A stretch of 64,000 nucleotides of DNA from Phycisphaerae bacterium (GCA_030432595.1 JAUIGU010000008.1:1-64000); one strand, 5' to 3'. Positions 53,127 through 63,400 are shown, numbered from the stretch's first letter. The notes: generated by a model from the sequence alone, not told the origin. Translations and numbers: made by a program.

Positions 53127-54944
53127 TTATCGACCGCCGCGCGCCCGCGCTGCGGTGAACAAAGCCGGCAGCAGCACCACCAGACCCGTCGGCTCGGGCA
53201 CGCCCGAGCGTGTGGCCCCGGCGAAGTCGGGGGCGGACGCGCTGCCCCAGTTCTGCAGAACGCGGTCCAGTTCGGTCTGTTCGATCTGGCCTTCGGGCAG
53301 GTCGGTGACCCAGCCGGCCGGTATGCCGGACACGGCGATATCGGCACCCCAGTTCTGGAGGACCAAGTCGAGGTCGCCCTGTTCGACTTGCCCCGAGCCG
53401 TCGAAATCTCCGAGTATGCCCGCAAACACGACCGTGAGGTACTGATCGACGTCCACGTCAGTAAAGGTCTGCTCGGTGCCGTCGGGCCAGACGACGCGGA
53501 GTAAGTCGATCAGGTCGGCGTCGCCGAGGCCGAAGTGGACAGGCAGGTCGGACTGGTTGAAGGTGCCGGCATTGGTATTGGCCTCGCGGCGGAGCGTCTT
53601 TTCGTCGGGGTCGCCTTCGTTGATCGTGGCGTAGAGCGATGCGCCGATGCCGGTTCTGTTCCAGTCCGGGCCGTCGAGTTCGACGTAGAGCCAGTGGTTG
53701 CCGTTGGTGCTGGCGTCGCTGAGAAAAACGCGTTCGTCGAACAGGCCGTCGGTGGAGGCGATGAGGTCCTGGTCGCCGTCGCGGTCGAGGTCGCCCCAGG
53801 CGCTGTCGTAGCCGCCCTCGACGGTGGCCTCGAGGCCCTCGGCGGCGGTGACGTCGGTGAAGACCCAGTTGCCGTCGTTGCGGTAGAGCTTGCGGGCGTT
53901 GTCCTTGCCGCCGCCGGCGAGGTGGTCGTGGAAGAACAGGTCAAGGTCGCCGTCGTTGTCGTAATCGACGGCCTTGGCGCCGTTGAGGTCGCCGCCGACG
54001 TCGCTGAGCAACGGGGCGCCGCGGAGCGTATCGGTGTCGGTGAACATGTTGTTGCCGTCGTTGCGCCAGAGCTTGGAGGGCTCGCGGTCGGCACCGACCA
54101 TGTAGAGGTCCAGGTCGCCGTCGTCGTCGAAGTCGTGGAACTCCGTGCCGTAGCTGTTGGTCATGAACTGCGTGCCGTTGGTGTCGGCGATGTCGATGAA
54201 GCCGAACACGCCGGTGTCGGCGAGCTGGTTCTCGTAGAAGTGGTTGCGGATGTTGTTGTTGCCGCGGCAAGTGGAGATATAGATGTCCAGGTCGCCGTCG
54301 CCGTCGGTGTCGCCGATGGCCATGCCGTAGCCGTTGGTGCCGACGTCCTGCTGGAAGCCCGCGAGCGCGCCGACCGCGGTGAACGAGCCGTTGTCCTGGA
54401 GGTAGATCTCGTGGCGTTCGGGGCCTTCCATGGCGATGACCAGGTCGAGGTCCTGGTCGCTGTCGATGTCGACCCAGGCGACGTTCTGGTGAAAGCCGGG
54501 GTCATTGAGCCCGATGGAGACGGACGCATTGGAGAAGCCGGTGCCGCTTTCGTTGCGGAGCGCGTCGCCGCTCGCGCCGATGTTGGACTGGCCGACGAAG
54601 ATATCGACGAAGCCGTCGCCGTCGTAGTCGCCCCACGCGGCGCTCCAGGACGGGCCGAGGCCACCGGGCAGCAGGGTGTTCGTCACGTTCGTGTAGGTCA
54701 GGCTGCCGTTCTCGACGAGGTTGTTGCGGAAAAGTTGCTGGGCGCCCGAGCCGCCCTGGAAGAGCAGGTCGAGGTCGCCGTCGTTGTCCATATCGCCCAG
54801 CGAGGCGCTGCGGGCGTTGTAGTTGGCGCCGCCGAGGACGGTGGCGCCGTGCTCGGAAAAGGTCTGCGCGGCACCCGAACCGGCACCGGACAAAACCCCG
54901 ATCGTAAACGCACAGATCATCGGGGCAGAAACACACTGATGCAT
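53127..54944 (-). CDS. FG-GAP/VCBS repeat protein with ASPIC/UnbV-like domain, EF-hand module and PEP-CTERM-like tail
   Basis: The 605-residue exported protein has a signal peptide ending at SGAGSGAAQ. Beta-propeller repeats with the Ca-binding DxDxDGxxD motif follow (GDMDNDGDLDLLFQGGSGAQ, GDYDGDGFVDIFVGQSNIG, DYDNDGDLDLFFHDHLAG). After these comes an ASPIC/UnbV-like domain (GIGASLYATINEGD...DLLRVVWPDGTEQTF). The C-terminus holds the EF-hand-like pair (SGQVEQGDLDLVLQNWG, QIEQTELDRVLQNWG) and the anchor VPEPTGLVVLLPALFTAARA. GGAGG precedes the ATG. Likely a surface-displayed calcium-stabilised protein. Confidence 0.8.
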   Translation of the reverse strand: MHQCVSAPMICAFTIGVLSGAGSGAAQTFSEHGATVLGGANYNARSASLGDMDNDGDLDLLFQGGSGAQQLFRNNLVENGSLTYTNVTNTLLPGGLGPSWSAAWGDYDGDGFVDIFVGQSNIGASGDALRNESGTGFSNASVSIGLNDPGFHQNVAWVDIDSDQDLDLVIAMEGPERHEIYLQDNGSFTAVGALAGFQQDVGTNGYGMAIGDTDGDGDLDIYISTCRGNNNIRNHFYENQLADTGVFGFIDIADTNGTQFMTNSYGTEFHDFDDDGDLDLYMVGADREPSKLWRNDGNNMFTDTDTLRGAPLLSDVGGDLNGAKAVDYDNDGDLDLFFHDHLAGGGKDNARKLYRNDGNWVFTDVTAAEGLEATVEGGYDSAWGDLDRDGDQDLIASTDGLFDERVFLSDASTNGNHWLYVELDGPDWNRTGIGASLYATINEGDPDEKTLRREANTNAGTFNQSDLPVHFGLGDADLIDLLRVVWPDGTEQTFTDVDVDQYLTVVFAGILGDFDGSGQVEQGDLDLVLQNWGADIAVSGIPAGWVTDLPEGQIEQTELDRVLQNWGSASAPDFAGATRSGVPEPTGLVVLLPALFTAARARGGR

Positions 54945-55103
54945 GGTGAAAACTCCTCCGGCGGGTGAGGGTTATAGGATATCGTCCCGGGTGCGAATGT
55001 CGATGCTTTTTCCCCAGACGATGAAACCGCTCGGAAGATGCAGGAACCACGAAACGAACGAAAGCCGGTCGAGCCTGACCAGACCCCGAAAGGAGCCGTG
55101 AGC

Positions 55104-55787
55104 ATGTCGTACCGCCCCGCCGCGTGGCTTTGGTTGGTTGTGTTGATGACGATGGCACCGTTGGCGCTCGCGAACGAGACGCCGACCCAGGACACGCCGG
55201 ACCCCAACGCCGTCGTGCTCGCTCACGCCAACGCCGTGCCGCCCGGCGGCGGGTACGAGTGGAAGGACACCGGCGTGCCCTACGACGTGACGCACCTGGG
55301 CGACCTGGTGATCGGCCGTAGCAAAAAAGGCACGTACTGCTGCGGCGTGACCTTTGCCGTCGCCGTCCGCGCCGCCACCGATCTGGGCCTGCTCGAAGAC
55401 AAAACGCTGGACCAGGTCAAGCAGCTCCGCCACGACTGGTACGGCACCGTCAAAGAAGGCGCGGAAACCCTTTGCGTCGAAGGCCTCGAACGCCTCGGCA
55501 TCGGTCACGCGGTCGCGCACGACGACGCGAAGGCCGGCGACTTCGTCCAGTTCTGGCGAACCAACAAGAGCGGGCACAGCGTGATCTTCCTCCGCTGGAT
55601 CACCGACGACAACGGCCAACGCGTCGGCGTGGAGTACTGGAGCTCGCAGAAGTCCACCGACGGCGTCGGCAAACGCACGGAATACTTGGCCGGCGCGCCC
55701 GGGCACTCGGGCAAGGTCGACCCCGAGCGCTTCTACATCGGCCGGCTCCACGCGACGCCGGGCGCGGCCCCGAATCCGGCGGAATAG
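55104..55787 (+). CDS. Exported NlpC/P60-like cysteine peptidase
   Basis: A 227-residue protein with a signal peptide (WLWLVVLMTMAPLALA). A papain-like fold follows: the presumed catalytic Cys is in KKGTYCCGVTFAVAVRAATD (residue about 89), followed by KAGDFVQFWRTNKSGHSVIF with the His. This is the Cys...G-D-[FVL]-V...G-H pattern of NlpC/P60 and CHAP enzymes, which cleave cell-wall peptide bonds. The substrate here is uncertain. The ATG at 55104 has AGGAG about 9 nt upstream, which decides the start. Confidence 0.65.
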   Translation: MSYRPAAWLWLVVLMTMAPLALANETPTQDTPDPNAVVLAHANAVPPGGGYEWKDTGVPYDVTHLGDLVIGRSKKGTYCCGVTFAVAVRAATDLGLLEDKTLDQVKQLRHDWYGTVKEGAETLCVEGLERLGIGHAVAHDDAKAGDFVQFWRTNKSGHSVIFLRWITDDNGQRVGVEYWSSQKSTDGVGKRTEYLAGAPGHSGKVDPERFYIGRLHATPGAAPNPAE

Positions 55788-55867
55788 ACGACGCGCCAAG
55801 CGGCGCGGGTTGTCGGTTCGGCGTCGCCGGGGTATTGCTACCCATCCCCCACGCCGCGAGCCCGCCC

Positions 55868-57931
55868 ATGCCTTCACGCCACGACCCGGTCTGCCCGCAC
55901 ACGCCGCGCATGCTGCACGGCGGCGACTACAACCCGGACCAGTGGGTCGCCACCCCCGAGGTCTGGGAAGACGACGCCCGCCTCATGGCCGAGGCGAACT
56001 GCAACACGGTGTCGCTGGGCATCTTCGCGTGGGTCGCGCTCGAGCCCCGCGAGGGGCAGTTCGATTTTTCGTGGATGGACCGCGTCTTCGAAATCCTCGA
56101 GAAAAACCGCACCGTCGTGAACCTCGCGACTCCCGGCGGCGCCAAGCCCGCGTGGATGGCACAGCGTTACCCCGAGACGCTGCGCGTCGACCGGTTCCGC
56201 CGACGGCAGCTCTGGGGCGGCCGGCACAACCACTGCTTCACCTCGCCGGTGTTCCGGGACAAGTGCCGAATCATCAACACCGAGCTCGCCGAGCGTTACG
56301 GGAGCTACCCCTACTTCGGCGTCTGGCACGTCAACAACGAGTACAGCGGCGAATGCCACTGCGACCTGTGTCAAGCCGCCTTCCGCGACTGGCTCAAGCA
56401 GCGCTACGACCACGACCTGGAGAAACTCAACCACGCGTGGTGGTCGCGTTTCTGGAGCCACACGATCACTGACTGGGACCACATCGAGTCGCCCAGCCCG
56501 ATCGGCGAAATGGGTGTGCACGGCTTGACCATCGACTGGCACCGGTTCTGTACGCACCAGACCATCGAGTGCTTCAACGCCGAGAGCGCGCCGCTGCGCG
56601 AGTTGACGCCGAACCTGCCGGTCACGACGAACTTCATGACGGCGTACTCGGGGATCGATTACGCGGCGATCTCGCGCGGGCTGGACGTGATTTGCTGGGA
56701 CAGCTACCCGTCGTACCACGACCGCGACGGCGATGCGGACCTCGCAATGAACATTTCGTTCATCCACGAGCAGCGCCGCGCGATGCTGAACAAGCCGTTT
56801 TTGCTGATGGAGTGCTCGCCGAGCGTGCAGAACTACAAGCCGTTCTGCAAGCTCAAGCGTCCGGGCGTTCACATCCTCGAGGGGCTGCAGGCGGTGGCCC
56901 ACGGGGCGGATTCGGTGCTGTATTTCCAGTGGCGCAAGGGTCGGGGCGGGTTCGAGAAGTTCCACGGTGCCGTGGTCGACCACTTCCCGACGACCGAGAC
57001 CCGCGTGTTCCAGGAAGTGAAAAAGCTCGGCGAGATCCTCGGCAAGCTCGACGGCGTGGTCGGCACCATGCCCGACGTCGAAGTCGGGTTGATCTACGAC
57101 TACGAGAACTACTGGGCGATCGACACGATGTCCGGCCCGCGCAACGTCGATAAGCACTACATCGAGACGTGCTACGAGCACTACCGCCCGTTCTGGAACG
57201 CGGGCGTCCCGGTGGACGTGATCGACACCGCCCTGCCGTTCGACAAGTACAAGCTGCTGATCGCGCCGATGCTCTACATGGTCAAGCCGGGCGTGGCGGA
57301 GAAGCTCGAAGCATATGTGCGCGGCGGCGGCACGCTGGTCACGACCTACATGACCGGCCTGGTGAACGAGACCGACCTCTGTTTCCAGAACGGCTTCCCG
57401 GGCCCGCTGCGGGAACTGTGCGGCGTCTGGGCCGAGGAGACAGACGTGCCGTACGACGACGAGGCGGTGCGTGTCGAACCGGTCGCGGGCAACGCGTTGG
57501 GGCTGAGTGAGCCCTACGAAGCCGGCGGTTACTGCGACCTGCTGCACTGCGACACGGCCGAAGCGCTCGCCACCTACGCGGGCGAGTTCTACCGGGGCAT
57601 GCCGGCCCTGACGGTCAACCGGGTCGGCGCGGGCACGGTGTACTACGTCGGCAGCCGGAACGACCGCGCTTTCCAGAGCGCGTTCTTCAGCCGGCTCATC
57701 GGAGACCTCGGCCTCCAACGCACGCTCGGCGACGTGGCGTTGCCGCCACGCGTGACGGCGACCTGGCGCGGTGACGGCGAGAAGACGTTCGTCTTTGTGC
57801 TGAGTTTCAACCGTGACGACACCACGCTCGACCTGGGCGACCGATCCTATGTCGACGTCCTCACACGGGAGCCGATCGGCGGCAAGGTCACGCTTCCGGG
57901 GTACGGCCACTTGATCCTCGAATCCGCCTGA
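55868..57931 (+). CDS. Beta-galactosidase, GH42 family
   Basis: A 687-residue GH42 enzyme. Landmarks are MLHGGDYNPDQWVATPEVWE at the N-terminus, acid/base Glu in WHVNNEYSGECHCDLC (with the family's zinc-binding cysteines), nucleophile Glu in FLLMECSPSVQNYKPF, then YFQWRKGRGGFEKFHGAVVD. The C-terminal third is the trimerisation and beta-sandwich domains. It releases terminal beta-galactose from oligosaccharides. No signal peptide, so it is cytoplasmic. First gene of a carbohydrate block that includes a lyase, a symporter and a GH51. Confidence 0.93.
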   Translation: MPSRHDPVCPHTPRMLHGGDYNPDQWVATPEVWEDDARLMAEANCNTVSLGIFAWVALEPREGQFDFSWMDRVFEILEKNRTVVNLATPGGAKPAWMAQRYPETLRVDRFRRRQLWGGRHNHCFTSPVFRDKCRIINTELAERYGSYPYFGVWHVNNEYSGECHCDLCQAAFRDWLKQRYDHDLEKLNHAWWSRFWSHTITDWDHIESPSPIGEMGVHGLTIDWHRFCTHQTIECFNAESAPLRELTPNLPVTTNFMTAYSGIDYAAISRGLDVICWDSYPSYHDRDGDADLAMNISFIHEQRRAMLNKPFLLMECSPSVQNYKPFCKLKRPGVHILEGLQAVAHGADSVLYFQWRKGRGGFEKFHGAVVDHFPTTETRVFQEVKKLGEILGKLDGVVGTMPDVEVGLIYDYENYWAIDTMSGPRNVDKHYIETCYEHYRPFWNAGVPVDVIDTALPFDKYKLLIAPMLYMVKPGVAEKLEAYVRGGGTLVTTYMTGLVNETDLCFQNGFPGPLRELCGVWAEETDVPYDDEAVRVEPVAGNALGLSEPYEAGGYCDLLHCDTAEALATYAGEFYRGMPALTVNRVGAGTVYYVGSRNDRAFQSAFFSRLIGDLGLQRTLGDVALPPRVTATWRGDGEKTFVFVLSFNRDDTTLDLGDRSYVDVLTREPIGGKVTLPGYGHLILESA

Positions 57932-58133
57932 AATCGGATTTCGGTTCTTGGGACGCGGCCCGAGGCAATTCCCACGGTGCCGCACTCGCGCGAGCAGTTT
58001 TTTTTGATTCTTGCCGGTTTTTAAAGTGTTTGCGGGCGGTGGGAGTTGATGGTAATTCGCGGCAAAACGTGATATTGTCACACGTCACGTCGAGTATGTC
58101 CTCCAAAAACCTCCGTCCCCAAAGGTGTCAAAA

Positions 58134-60941
58134 ATGACTCGCCCCGCAGGCATGACGCGGCGCAGCTTCCTCTCCCAATCCGCGGCGTCCGGTGTCGTGT
58201 TGCCGCTGGCGGTCGCCGCGTCCGGCGCGGCCGACGACGAACCCGGCGAGACGGCCCCGGCACCGGCCGAATTGCCCGAGCCGAATGTCAACGGCGTGCC
58301 GCTGCGCTGGCTGGACGGCCAGGATCGGTCGGCGCTCATGGGCGTGACCTGGGGTGCCGCTTGGCCGATGGGAAAGGTCACGGGCGAGCCCGGCTTCGGC
58401 GTGTTCGACGAACAGGACCAACCGGTCCCGGCCCAGAGTTGGGTATCGGCCCGGTGGGCGGACGGCTCGGTGAAGTGGTCCGCGCACGCGGTCGCGCCAC
58501 GCGCCGAAGCATCGAACCACTTCAGCGTCCGGCACGGCGTCGAGAGCCCCGCCCCCGACACCGCAATCCGGACGGACGAAACCGCGTCGAGTATCCGCAT
58601 CGACACCGGCGTCCTGGCGTGCGACGTGGCCAAGACGGGCAGCGCCCTGATCACAAAGGTCGAGCGCAACGGCCGCCCTGTCCTGGTCAACGGACGGCTG
58701 GTCGCGTTGCACCAGGACCAGCCGAGCGAGCCGACCGAGGATGCCGACCCGACGGTCACGCCCTGCGTCAGCAAGATCGATCAGGTGACGGTGGAGCAGG
58801 ACGGCCCGATCCGCGCGGTCGTGAAGATCGACGGGACCCACGCGCTCGAAGACGCGGACCGGACGTGGCTGCCGTTCAGCGTCCGCCTGTACTTCTACGC
58901 CGGGTGCGAGCACGTCCGCGTGGTACACAGCTTCATCTACGACGGCGACGAATACAAGGACTTCATCCGCGGGCTGGGCGTGCGGTTCGACGTGCCGATG
59001 CGCGACGAACTCTACGACCGGCACACGCGTTTTGTGAGTGCCGACGGCGGCGTCTGGGCCGAGGCAGTCAAGCCGATCACCGGCCAACGCCGCGACCCCG
59101 GCGAGCAAGTCCGGTCGCTTCAGGTGCAGGGCAAGAAGCTGCCGCCCGAATCCGAGTGGGACACCCGTGTGTCGAGCCGGCTGCACCTGATCCCGAATTG
59201 GGGCGACGTCACGCTCAGCCAACTCTCGTCCGACGGGTTTCAGATCGACAAGCGCACCAAGCCCGGGCACGCGTGGGTCAAGTCCGACGGCGGCACCCGC
59301 GCGGCCGGCGTGGGTTACGTCGGAGGTGTGACCGGCGGCGTCGCGTTCGGGCAACGCGACTTCTGGCAACGCTACCCGGCGCAGCTCGACATCCGCGGCG
59401 CCGACACCGAACATGCCGCCGTGACGTTGTGGATGTGGTCGCCGCAGGCCAAGGCGATGGACATCCGTTTCTACCACGACGGCATGGGCATGGACACCTT
59501 TGCGGAACAGCTCGAAGGCCTGAACATCACTTACGAAGACTACGAGCCCGGCTTCGGCACGCCGCACGGCATCGCGCGGACCACGGAACTGAGCCTCTGG
59601 GTCTGCGGCGAAACACCCGACAACGAACAGCTCATCGAGTTCGCCCGGGACGCGATGACCCCGCCGCTGCTCGCCGCCTCGCCGCAATCCCTGGAGCGCG
59701 CCAAGGTGTTCGGCCCGATCTGGGGCCTGCCCGACCGTTCGACCCCGGCCAAGAACAAGATCGCAGAGAACCTCGATTTCGCGTTCGAGAGCTACGTTGC
59801 GCAGCGCGAGCAACGCCGGTGGTACGGCTTCTGGGACTACGGCGACGTGATGCACACCTACGACCCCGACCGCCACATGTGGCGCTACGACGTCGGCGGG
59901 TACGCGTGGGACAACTCCGAGCTCTCGCCCGATTTGTGGTTGTGGTACTTCTTCCTGCACACGGGGCGTGCCGACGTGTTCCGCTTCGCCGAGGCGATGT
60001 GCCGACACACCGGCGAGGTCGACGTCTACCACGCCGGCCGATTCGAGGGCTTGGGCACGCGGCACAACGTCCAGCACTGGGGCTGCAGCGCGAAACAGCT
60101 GCGCATCAGCACGGTCGCGTACCGGCGGTTCTACTACTTCCTCACCGCCGACGAACGCACCGGCGACCTCATGGACGAGCAGATCAACGGCGAAGAAACG
60201 TTCCTCAAGCTCGACCCGATCCGCAAGATCCGCACCGAGCCGTACGAACCCGACCCGCGGGCGCTTTCGATCGGCATGGGCACCGACTGGTCCGGCCTGG
60301 CGATGGCCTGGCTCACCGCCTGGGAACGCCACGGCGACGAGAAAAGCAAAACCAAGCTGCTCAACTCCATGGAGACCATCGGGCAAACGCCCTTCGGCTG
60401 GTTCACCGACGGCGTCATCATGGACCCCGAAACCGGCAAGTACATCAAATGGAACGACGACCCGGCGTCCGCGGGGGTGTCGCACCTCTCGGCCGTGTTC
60501 GGGCTCGTGGAAATCTGTGCCGAAGTGATCCACAACTTCGACGTCCCCGGGTTCACGAAGAACTGGCTGACGTACTGCCGGTGGTACAACGCCGACCGCG
60601 GCGAACGGCGGGAAGCGCTGGGCATCGACTTCCGCACGGGCATCCTCGAAAACGGGCACTCGCGCCTGACCGCGTACGCGGCGTGGAAAGAGAACGACGA
60701 CGACCTCGCGAAGCGCGCGTGGGACGAGTTCTTCGGCGACGACCGCCGCTGGGCCCGCCGGCGCTGGAGCTTCCACCGTGAAGTCGTCTCGGGCCCCGAC
60801 AGCCTCAACCCCGTCCTCGAAACCCCGTGGCTGGGCACGAACGACGCGTCGCAGTGGGGGCTGGCCGCGATCCAGGACCTGGCGCTCGTCGGTGGTGCGC
60901 TGGCCGAACGGGACCCGCGCATGGAAGGGCCCGCGTCGTGA
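58134..60941 (+). CDS. Tat-exported exo-rhamnogalacturonan lyase-like protein (PL26-like)
   Basis: The 935-residue protein starts with a Tat signal (MTRRSFLSQSAASGVVLPLA). It resembles PL26 exo-unsaturated-rhamnogalacturonan lyase family proteins: an N-terminal RIFT-barrel-type region (PLRWLDGQDRSALMGVTWGA, GVFDEQDQPVPAQSWVSARW), then an alpha/alpha barrel with HTYDPDRHMWRYDVGGYAWD, LWYFFLHTGRADVFRFAEAM and TRHNVQHWGCSAKQLRIS. Role would be attack on pectin-type rhamnogalacturonan in the periplasm. Assignment is by overall pattern; catalytic residues could not be checked. ATG at 58134 or 58152. The stop overlaps the GTG of the symporter gene. Confidence 0.75.
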   Translation: MTRPAGMTRRSFLSQSAASGVVLPLAVAASGAADDEPGETAPAPAELPEPNVNGVPLRWLDGQDRSALMGVTWGAAWPMGKVTGEPGFGVFDEQDQPVPAQSWVSARWADGSVKWSAHAVAPRAEASNHFSVRHGVESPAPDTAIRTDETASSIRIDTGVLACDVAKTGSALITKVERNGRPVLVNGRLVALHQDQPSEPTEDADPTVTPCVSKIDQVTVEQDGPIRAVVKIDGTHALEDADRTWLPFSVRLYFYAGCEHVRVVHSFIYDGDEYKDFIRGLGVRFDVPMRDELYDRHTRFVSADGGVWAEAVKPITGQRRDPGEQVRSLQVQGKKLPPESEWDTRVSSRLHLIPNWGDVTLSQLSSDGFQIDKRTKPGHAWVKSDGGTRAAGVGYVGGVTGGVAFGQRDFWQRYPAQLDIRGADTEHAAVTLWMWSPQAKAMDIRFYHDGMGMDTFAEQLEGLNITYEDYEPGFGTPHGIARTTELSLWVCGETPDNEQLIEFARDAMTPPLLAASPQSLERAKVFGPIWGLPDRSTPAKNKIAENLDFAFESYVAQREQRRWYGFWDYGDVMHTYDPDRHMWRYDVGGYAWDNSELSPDLWLWYFFLHTGRADVFRFAEAMCRHTGEVDVYHAGRFEGLGTRHNVQHWGCSAKQLRISTVAYRRFYYFLTADERTGDLMDEQINGEETFLKLDPIRKIRTEPYEPDPRALSIGMGTDWSGLAMAWLTAWERHGDEKSKTKLLNSMETIGQTPFGWFTDGVIMDPETGKYIKWNDDPASAGVSHLSAVFGLVEICAEVIHNFDVPGFTKNWLTYCRWYNADRGERREALGIDFRTGILENGHSRLTAYAAWKENDDDLAKRAWDEFFGDDRRWARRRWSFHREVVSGPDSLNPVLETPWLGTNDASQWGLAAIQDLALVGGALAERDPRMEGPAS

Positions 60942-63400
60942 AGGCTCTGAACGCCGTCGCACAGACGTTAAACCGCGCCCCGGCGGTATTGCTGCTGGCT
61001 CTTTGCCTTTTTATTGTCACCCTGGGATCACACGGCCAGGAACAATCTTTAGACATCGCCGCCATGCCCGCCCCGCCCGGCCCGGGCGACGGTGTCGTCG
61101 TCGGCGAACACACATCGGCTCAAGCGCTCATCGCCGCGTCAACGGAAGGCACATTCGTGTGGGGCTCGGCTTCACCGAATTGGCGAGAGGTCACCGGTTT
61201 CACGTTTGATCGCGCCGGCTCGCTCGCGGTCGGCAGCGATCAGGGTCTCATCGCCATCGGTGGACTCGCCCCGGACGGATCACCGTCCCCATCCGTTTCG
61301 CGCCTGTCTTGGAACACCGAGACCAACACGATCACGCAGACCGAACTCGCCGAGTTGCCCAACCCTTTGACCGCCGGGTCCGCCTTCCAGAAGGACGGCA
61401 TGCTGTACGTCACTAACGGCGAATGGTTGGGGTCGCTGAGCCTTGAAGCCCTTGATGGCCGGTGGCAGACAATTGACATGCCCGCCGAGGCGATCCACGA
61501 CCCCGTCATCACCACGCTGCAGGGCAAGCTTCTTCTGTTCGGCCAGGTCGACAACGCCCCAGCGGTCTTCGCGCGTCCGTTGACAGAGGATGGCGCGACT
61601 TGGACCCACCTCGCGTCACCGCCGCGCTGGTCAGGCACTTTCCACGGCATCCCGTTCGGGATTTCTCACGTCTTCTTTTTCGCGACCAAGCCCGGGGACG
61701 ATACGGCCACGGCGGCACCGCTGGCGTACCACGCGATCACCGACACATGGTTTACCCCGGCCGCTGATGCCGACGCAATCTCCGGCGTGTACGCCGTCGC
61801 AGAATTTGAGAAGCAGGCGATCCTGCTGCGGCCCGATTCCGCGCAGCGGGTTGCGCCGGCGCAACTGCCGACCAACTACAGCTGGGTCGACAACCTCGTG
61901 GTCGCCGCGTACCTGCTGGGCATGATCGGCATCGGGTGGTACTTCACCAAACGGGAAAGCAGCAGCAACGACTTCTTCCGCGGCGGGCAACGCATCCCCT
62001 GGTGGGCGGCGGGCATGTCGCTGTTCGCCACCGGCGCGAGCGCGATCAGCCTTGCGGGCATGCCGGGTATGGGCTACGGCACGGACTGGACATACTTCAC
62101 CATCAGCATCTGCTCCGCGCTGTGCCTGCCGATCGGCATCTTCATCATGGCCCCGCTCGTGCGCCGCCTCCAGATCAAGACTGCCAACGAATACCTCGAG
62201 CGGCGCTTCGGCGTCACCGCCCGTCTGTTCGCCAGCGTCATCTTCATGTTCACGCAGATCGCCTCGCGCATCGCGTCGGTCATGCTGCTCTCCGCCATCG
62301 CGCTCGAGGCGATCACCGACATCGACATTGTGACCGCGATCATCATCATGGGTGTGGTCACGACGATCTACACCTACCTCGGCGGGCTCGAAGCGGTCAT
62401 CTGGACCGACACCGTGCAGGGCTTCGTCATGGTCGCCACCGTGGTCGGCTGCCTCGTGCTCGCGTTGCTCAAGCTCGACCAGCCGGTGAGCGAGATGTGG
62501 TCGCAGGTCCAGACCTACGACAAGGGGCATATGTTCGATTGGTCGACCTCCATCGTCGGCCCGACCACCTTCATCTTCTTTGTCCACACACTGTTCCTCA
62601 CGTTCGGCGGCATCAGCGACCAGAACTTCGTGCAACGCGTGCAGAGCACGCCGGACCTCAAGCAGACCAAACTCGCGGTCGCAACCCAGATGGCGGTCGC
62701 CGTGCCGATCAACGTGCTGCTGTTCTCGCTGGGCACCGCGCTCTGGCTGTTTTATCGCAGTCGCCCGGATGAGTTGAGCCCGACCATCGTGAACAACGAC
62801 GGCGTGTTCCCGTTCTTCGCGGCGCAGCAACTGCCGATCGGCGTGTCGGGGATCGTGGTCGCCGCCCTGCTCGCGGCCACGATGTCCACCGTGTCCAGCA
62901 GCATCTGCGCGGTATCTGACCTGGGGACCAACGACTTTTTCCGGCGGTTCAAACACAACGCGACCGACCACCAGTGCCTGATCCTCGGCCGTGTTCTCAC
63001 CGCCGTGGTCGGGGCGCTCGGCACCGTTGCCGCGATCGTGCTGGCAAGCATCGAGGACGTGAAATCCGTTTGGGACCTGGCGATCATGGTCACCGGGCTC
63101 ATCAGCAGCAGCGTGCTCGGGCTGTTCATGCTCGGGCTGCTGACGCGCAAGACCCACGAACTGGGCGCGCTCATCGGCGCTGCGGCCGGCATGACCACGA
63201 TCATCCTCATGAAGAACTATTGCCCGATCACGTTCTGGCTGTACATCGTGATCGGGCCGATCATCACGATCGCCGTCGGGCTGATCGCCAGCCTGATCTT
63301 GCCGGGCACGCCGGGCGAGACGCGCGGGCTAACGTTGTACTCCCTGCGTCACGCGGACGCGGCGCCTCCGAAGGCGACGCCCCCCGTCACGCCAGCTTGA
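60938..63400 (+). CDS. Sodium/solute symporter fused to N-terminal beta-propeller
   Basis: The 820-residue protein starts with a signal or anchor helix. Residues about 40-300 are a Kelch-like beta-propeller (FDRAGSLAVGSDQGLIAIGG, DGSPSPSVSRLSWNTETNTI). A 13-14 helix SSS transporter follows, from about 310 (VVAAYLLGMIGIGWYFTKRE) with the family phrases WWAAGMSLFATGASAISLAG, GMGYGTDWTY and TMSTVSSSICAVSDLGTNDF. It should import a sugar or sugar acid with Na+. GTG at 60938 overlaps the lyase stop (GTGA), so the two are translated together. Its 3' end overlaps the convergent GH51 gene by 14 bp. Confidence 0.88.
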   Translation: MKALNAVAQTLNRAPAVLLLALCLFIVTLGSHGQEQSLDIAAMPAPPGPGDGVVVGEHTSAQALIAASTEGTFVWGSASPNWREVTGFTFDRAGSLAVGSDQGLIAIGGLAPDGSPSPSVSRLSWNTETNTITQTELAELPNPLTAGSAFQKDGMLYVTNGEWLGSLSLEALDGRWQTIDMPAEAIHDPVITTLQGKLLLFGQVDNAPAVFARPLTEDGATWTHLASPPRWSGTFHGIPFGISHVFFFATKPGDDTATAAPLAYHAITDTWFTPAADADAISGVYAVAEFEKQAILLRPDSAQRVAPAQLPTNYSWVDNLVVAAYLLGMIGIGWYFTKRESSSNDFFRGGQRIPWWAAGMSLFATGASAISLAGMPGMGYGTDWTYFTISICSALCLPIGIFIMAPLVRRLQIKTANEYLERRFGVTARLFASVIFMFTQIASRIASVMLLSAIALEAITDIDIVTAIIIMGVVTTIYTYLGGLEAVIWTDTVQGFVMVATVVGCLVLALLKLDQPVSEMWSQVQTYDKGHMFDWSTSIVGPTTFIFFVHTLFLTFGGISDQNFVQRVQSTPDLKQTKLAVATQMAVAVPINVLLFSLGTALWLFYRSRPDELSPTIVNNDGVFPFFAAQQLPIGVSGIVVAALLAATMSTVSSSICAVSDLGTNDFFRRFKHNATDHQCLILGRVLTAVVGALGTVAAIVLASIEDVKSVWDLAIMVTGLISSSVLGLFMLGLLTRKTHELGALIGAAAGMTTIILMKNYCPITFWLYIVIGPIITIAVGLIASLILPGTPGETRGLTLYSLRHADAAPPKATPPVTPA

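Noticed and set aside
55874-58081. Minus-strand open frame of 735 residues opposite GH42
   Set aside because: Shadow of GH42, which has both catalytic motifs.
58128-60962. Minus-strand open frame of 944 residues opposite the lyase gene
   Set aside because: Shadow; Arg/Val/His-rich with no domain, while the plus frame has a Tat signal and family motifs.
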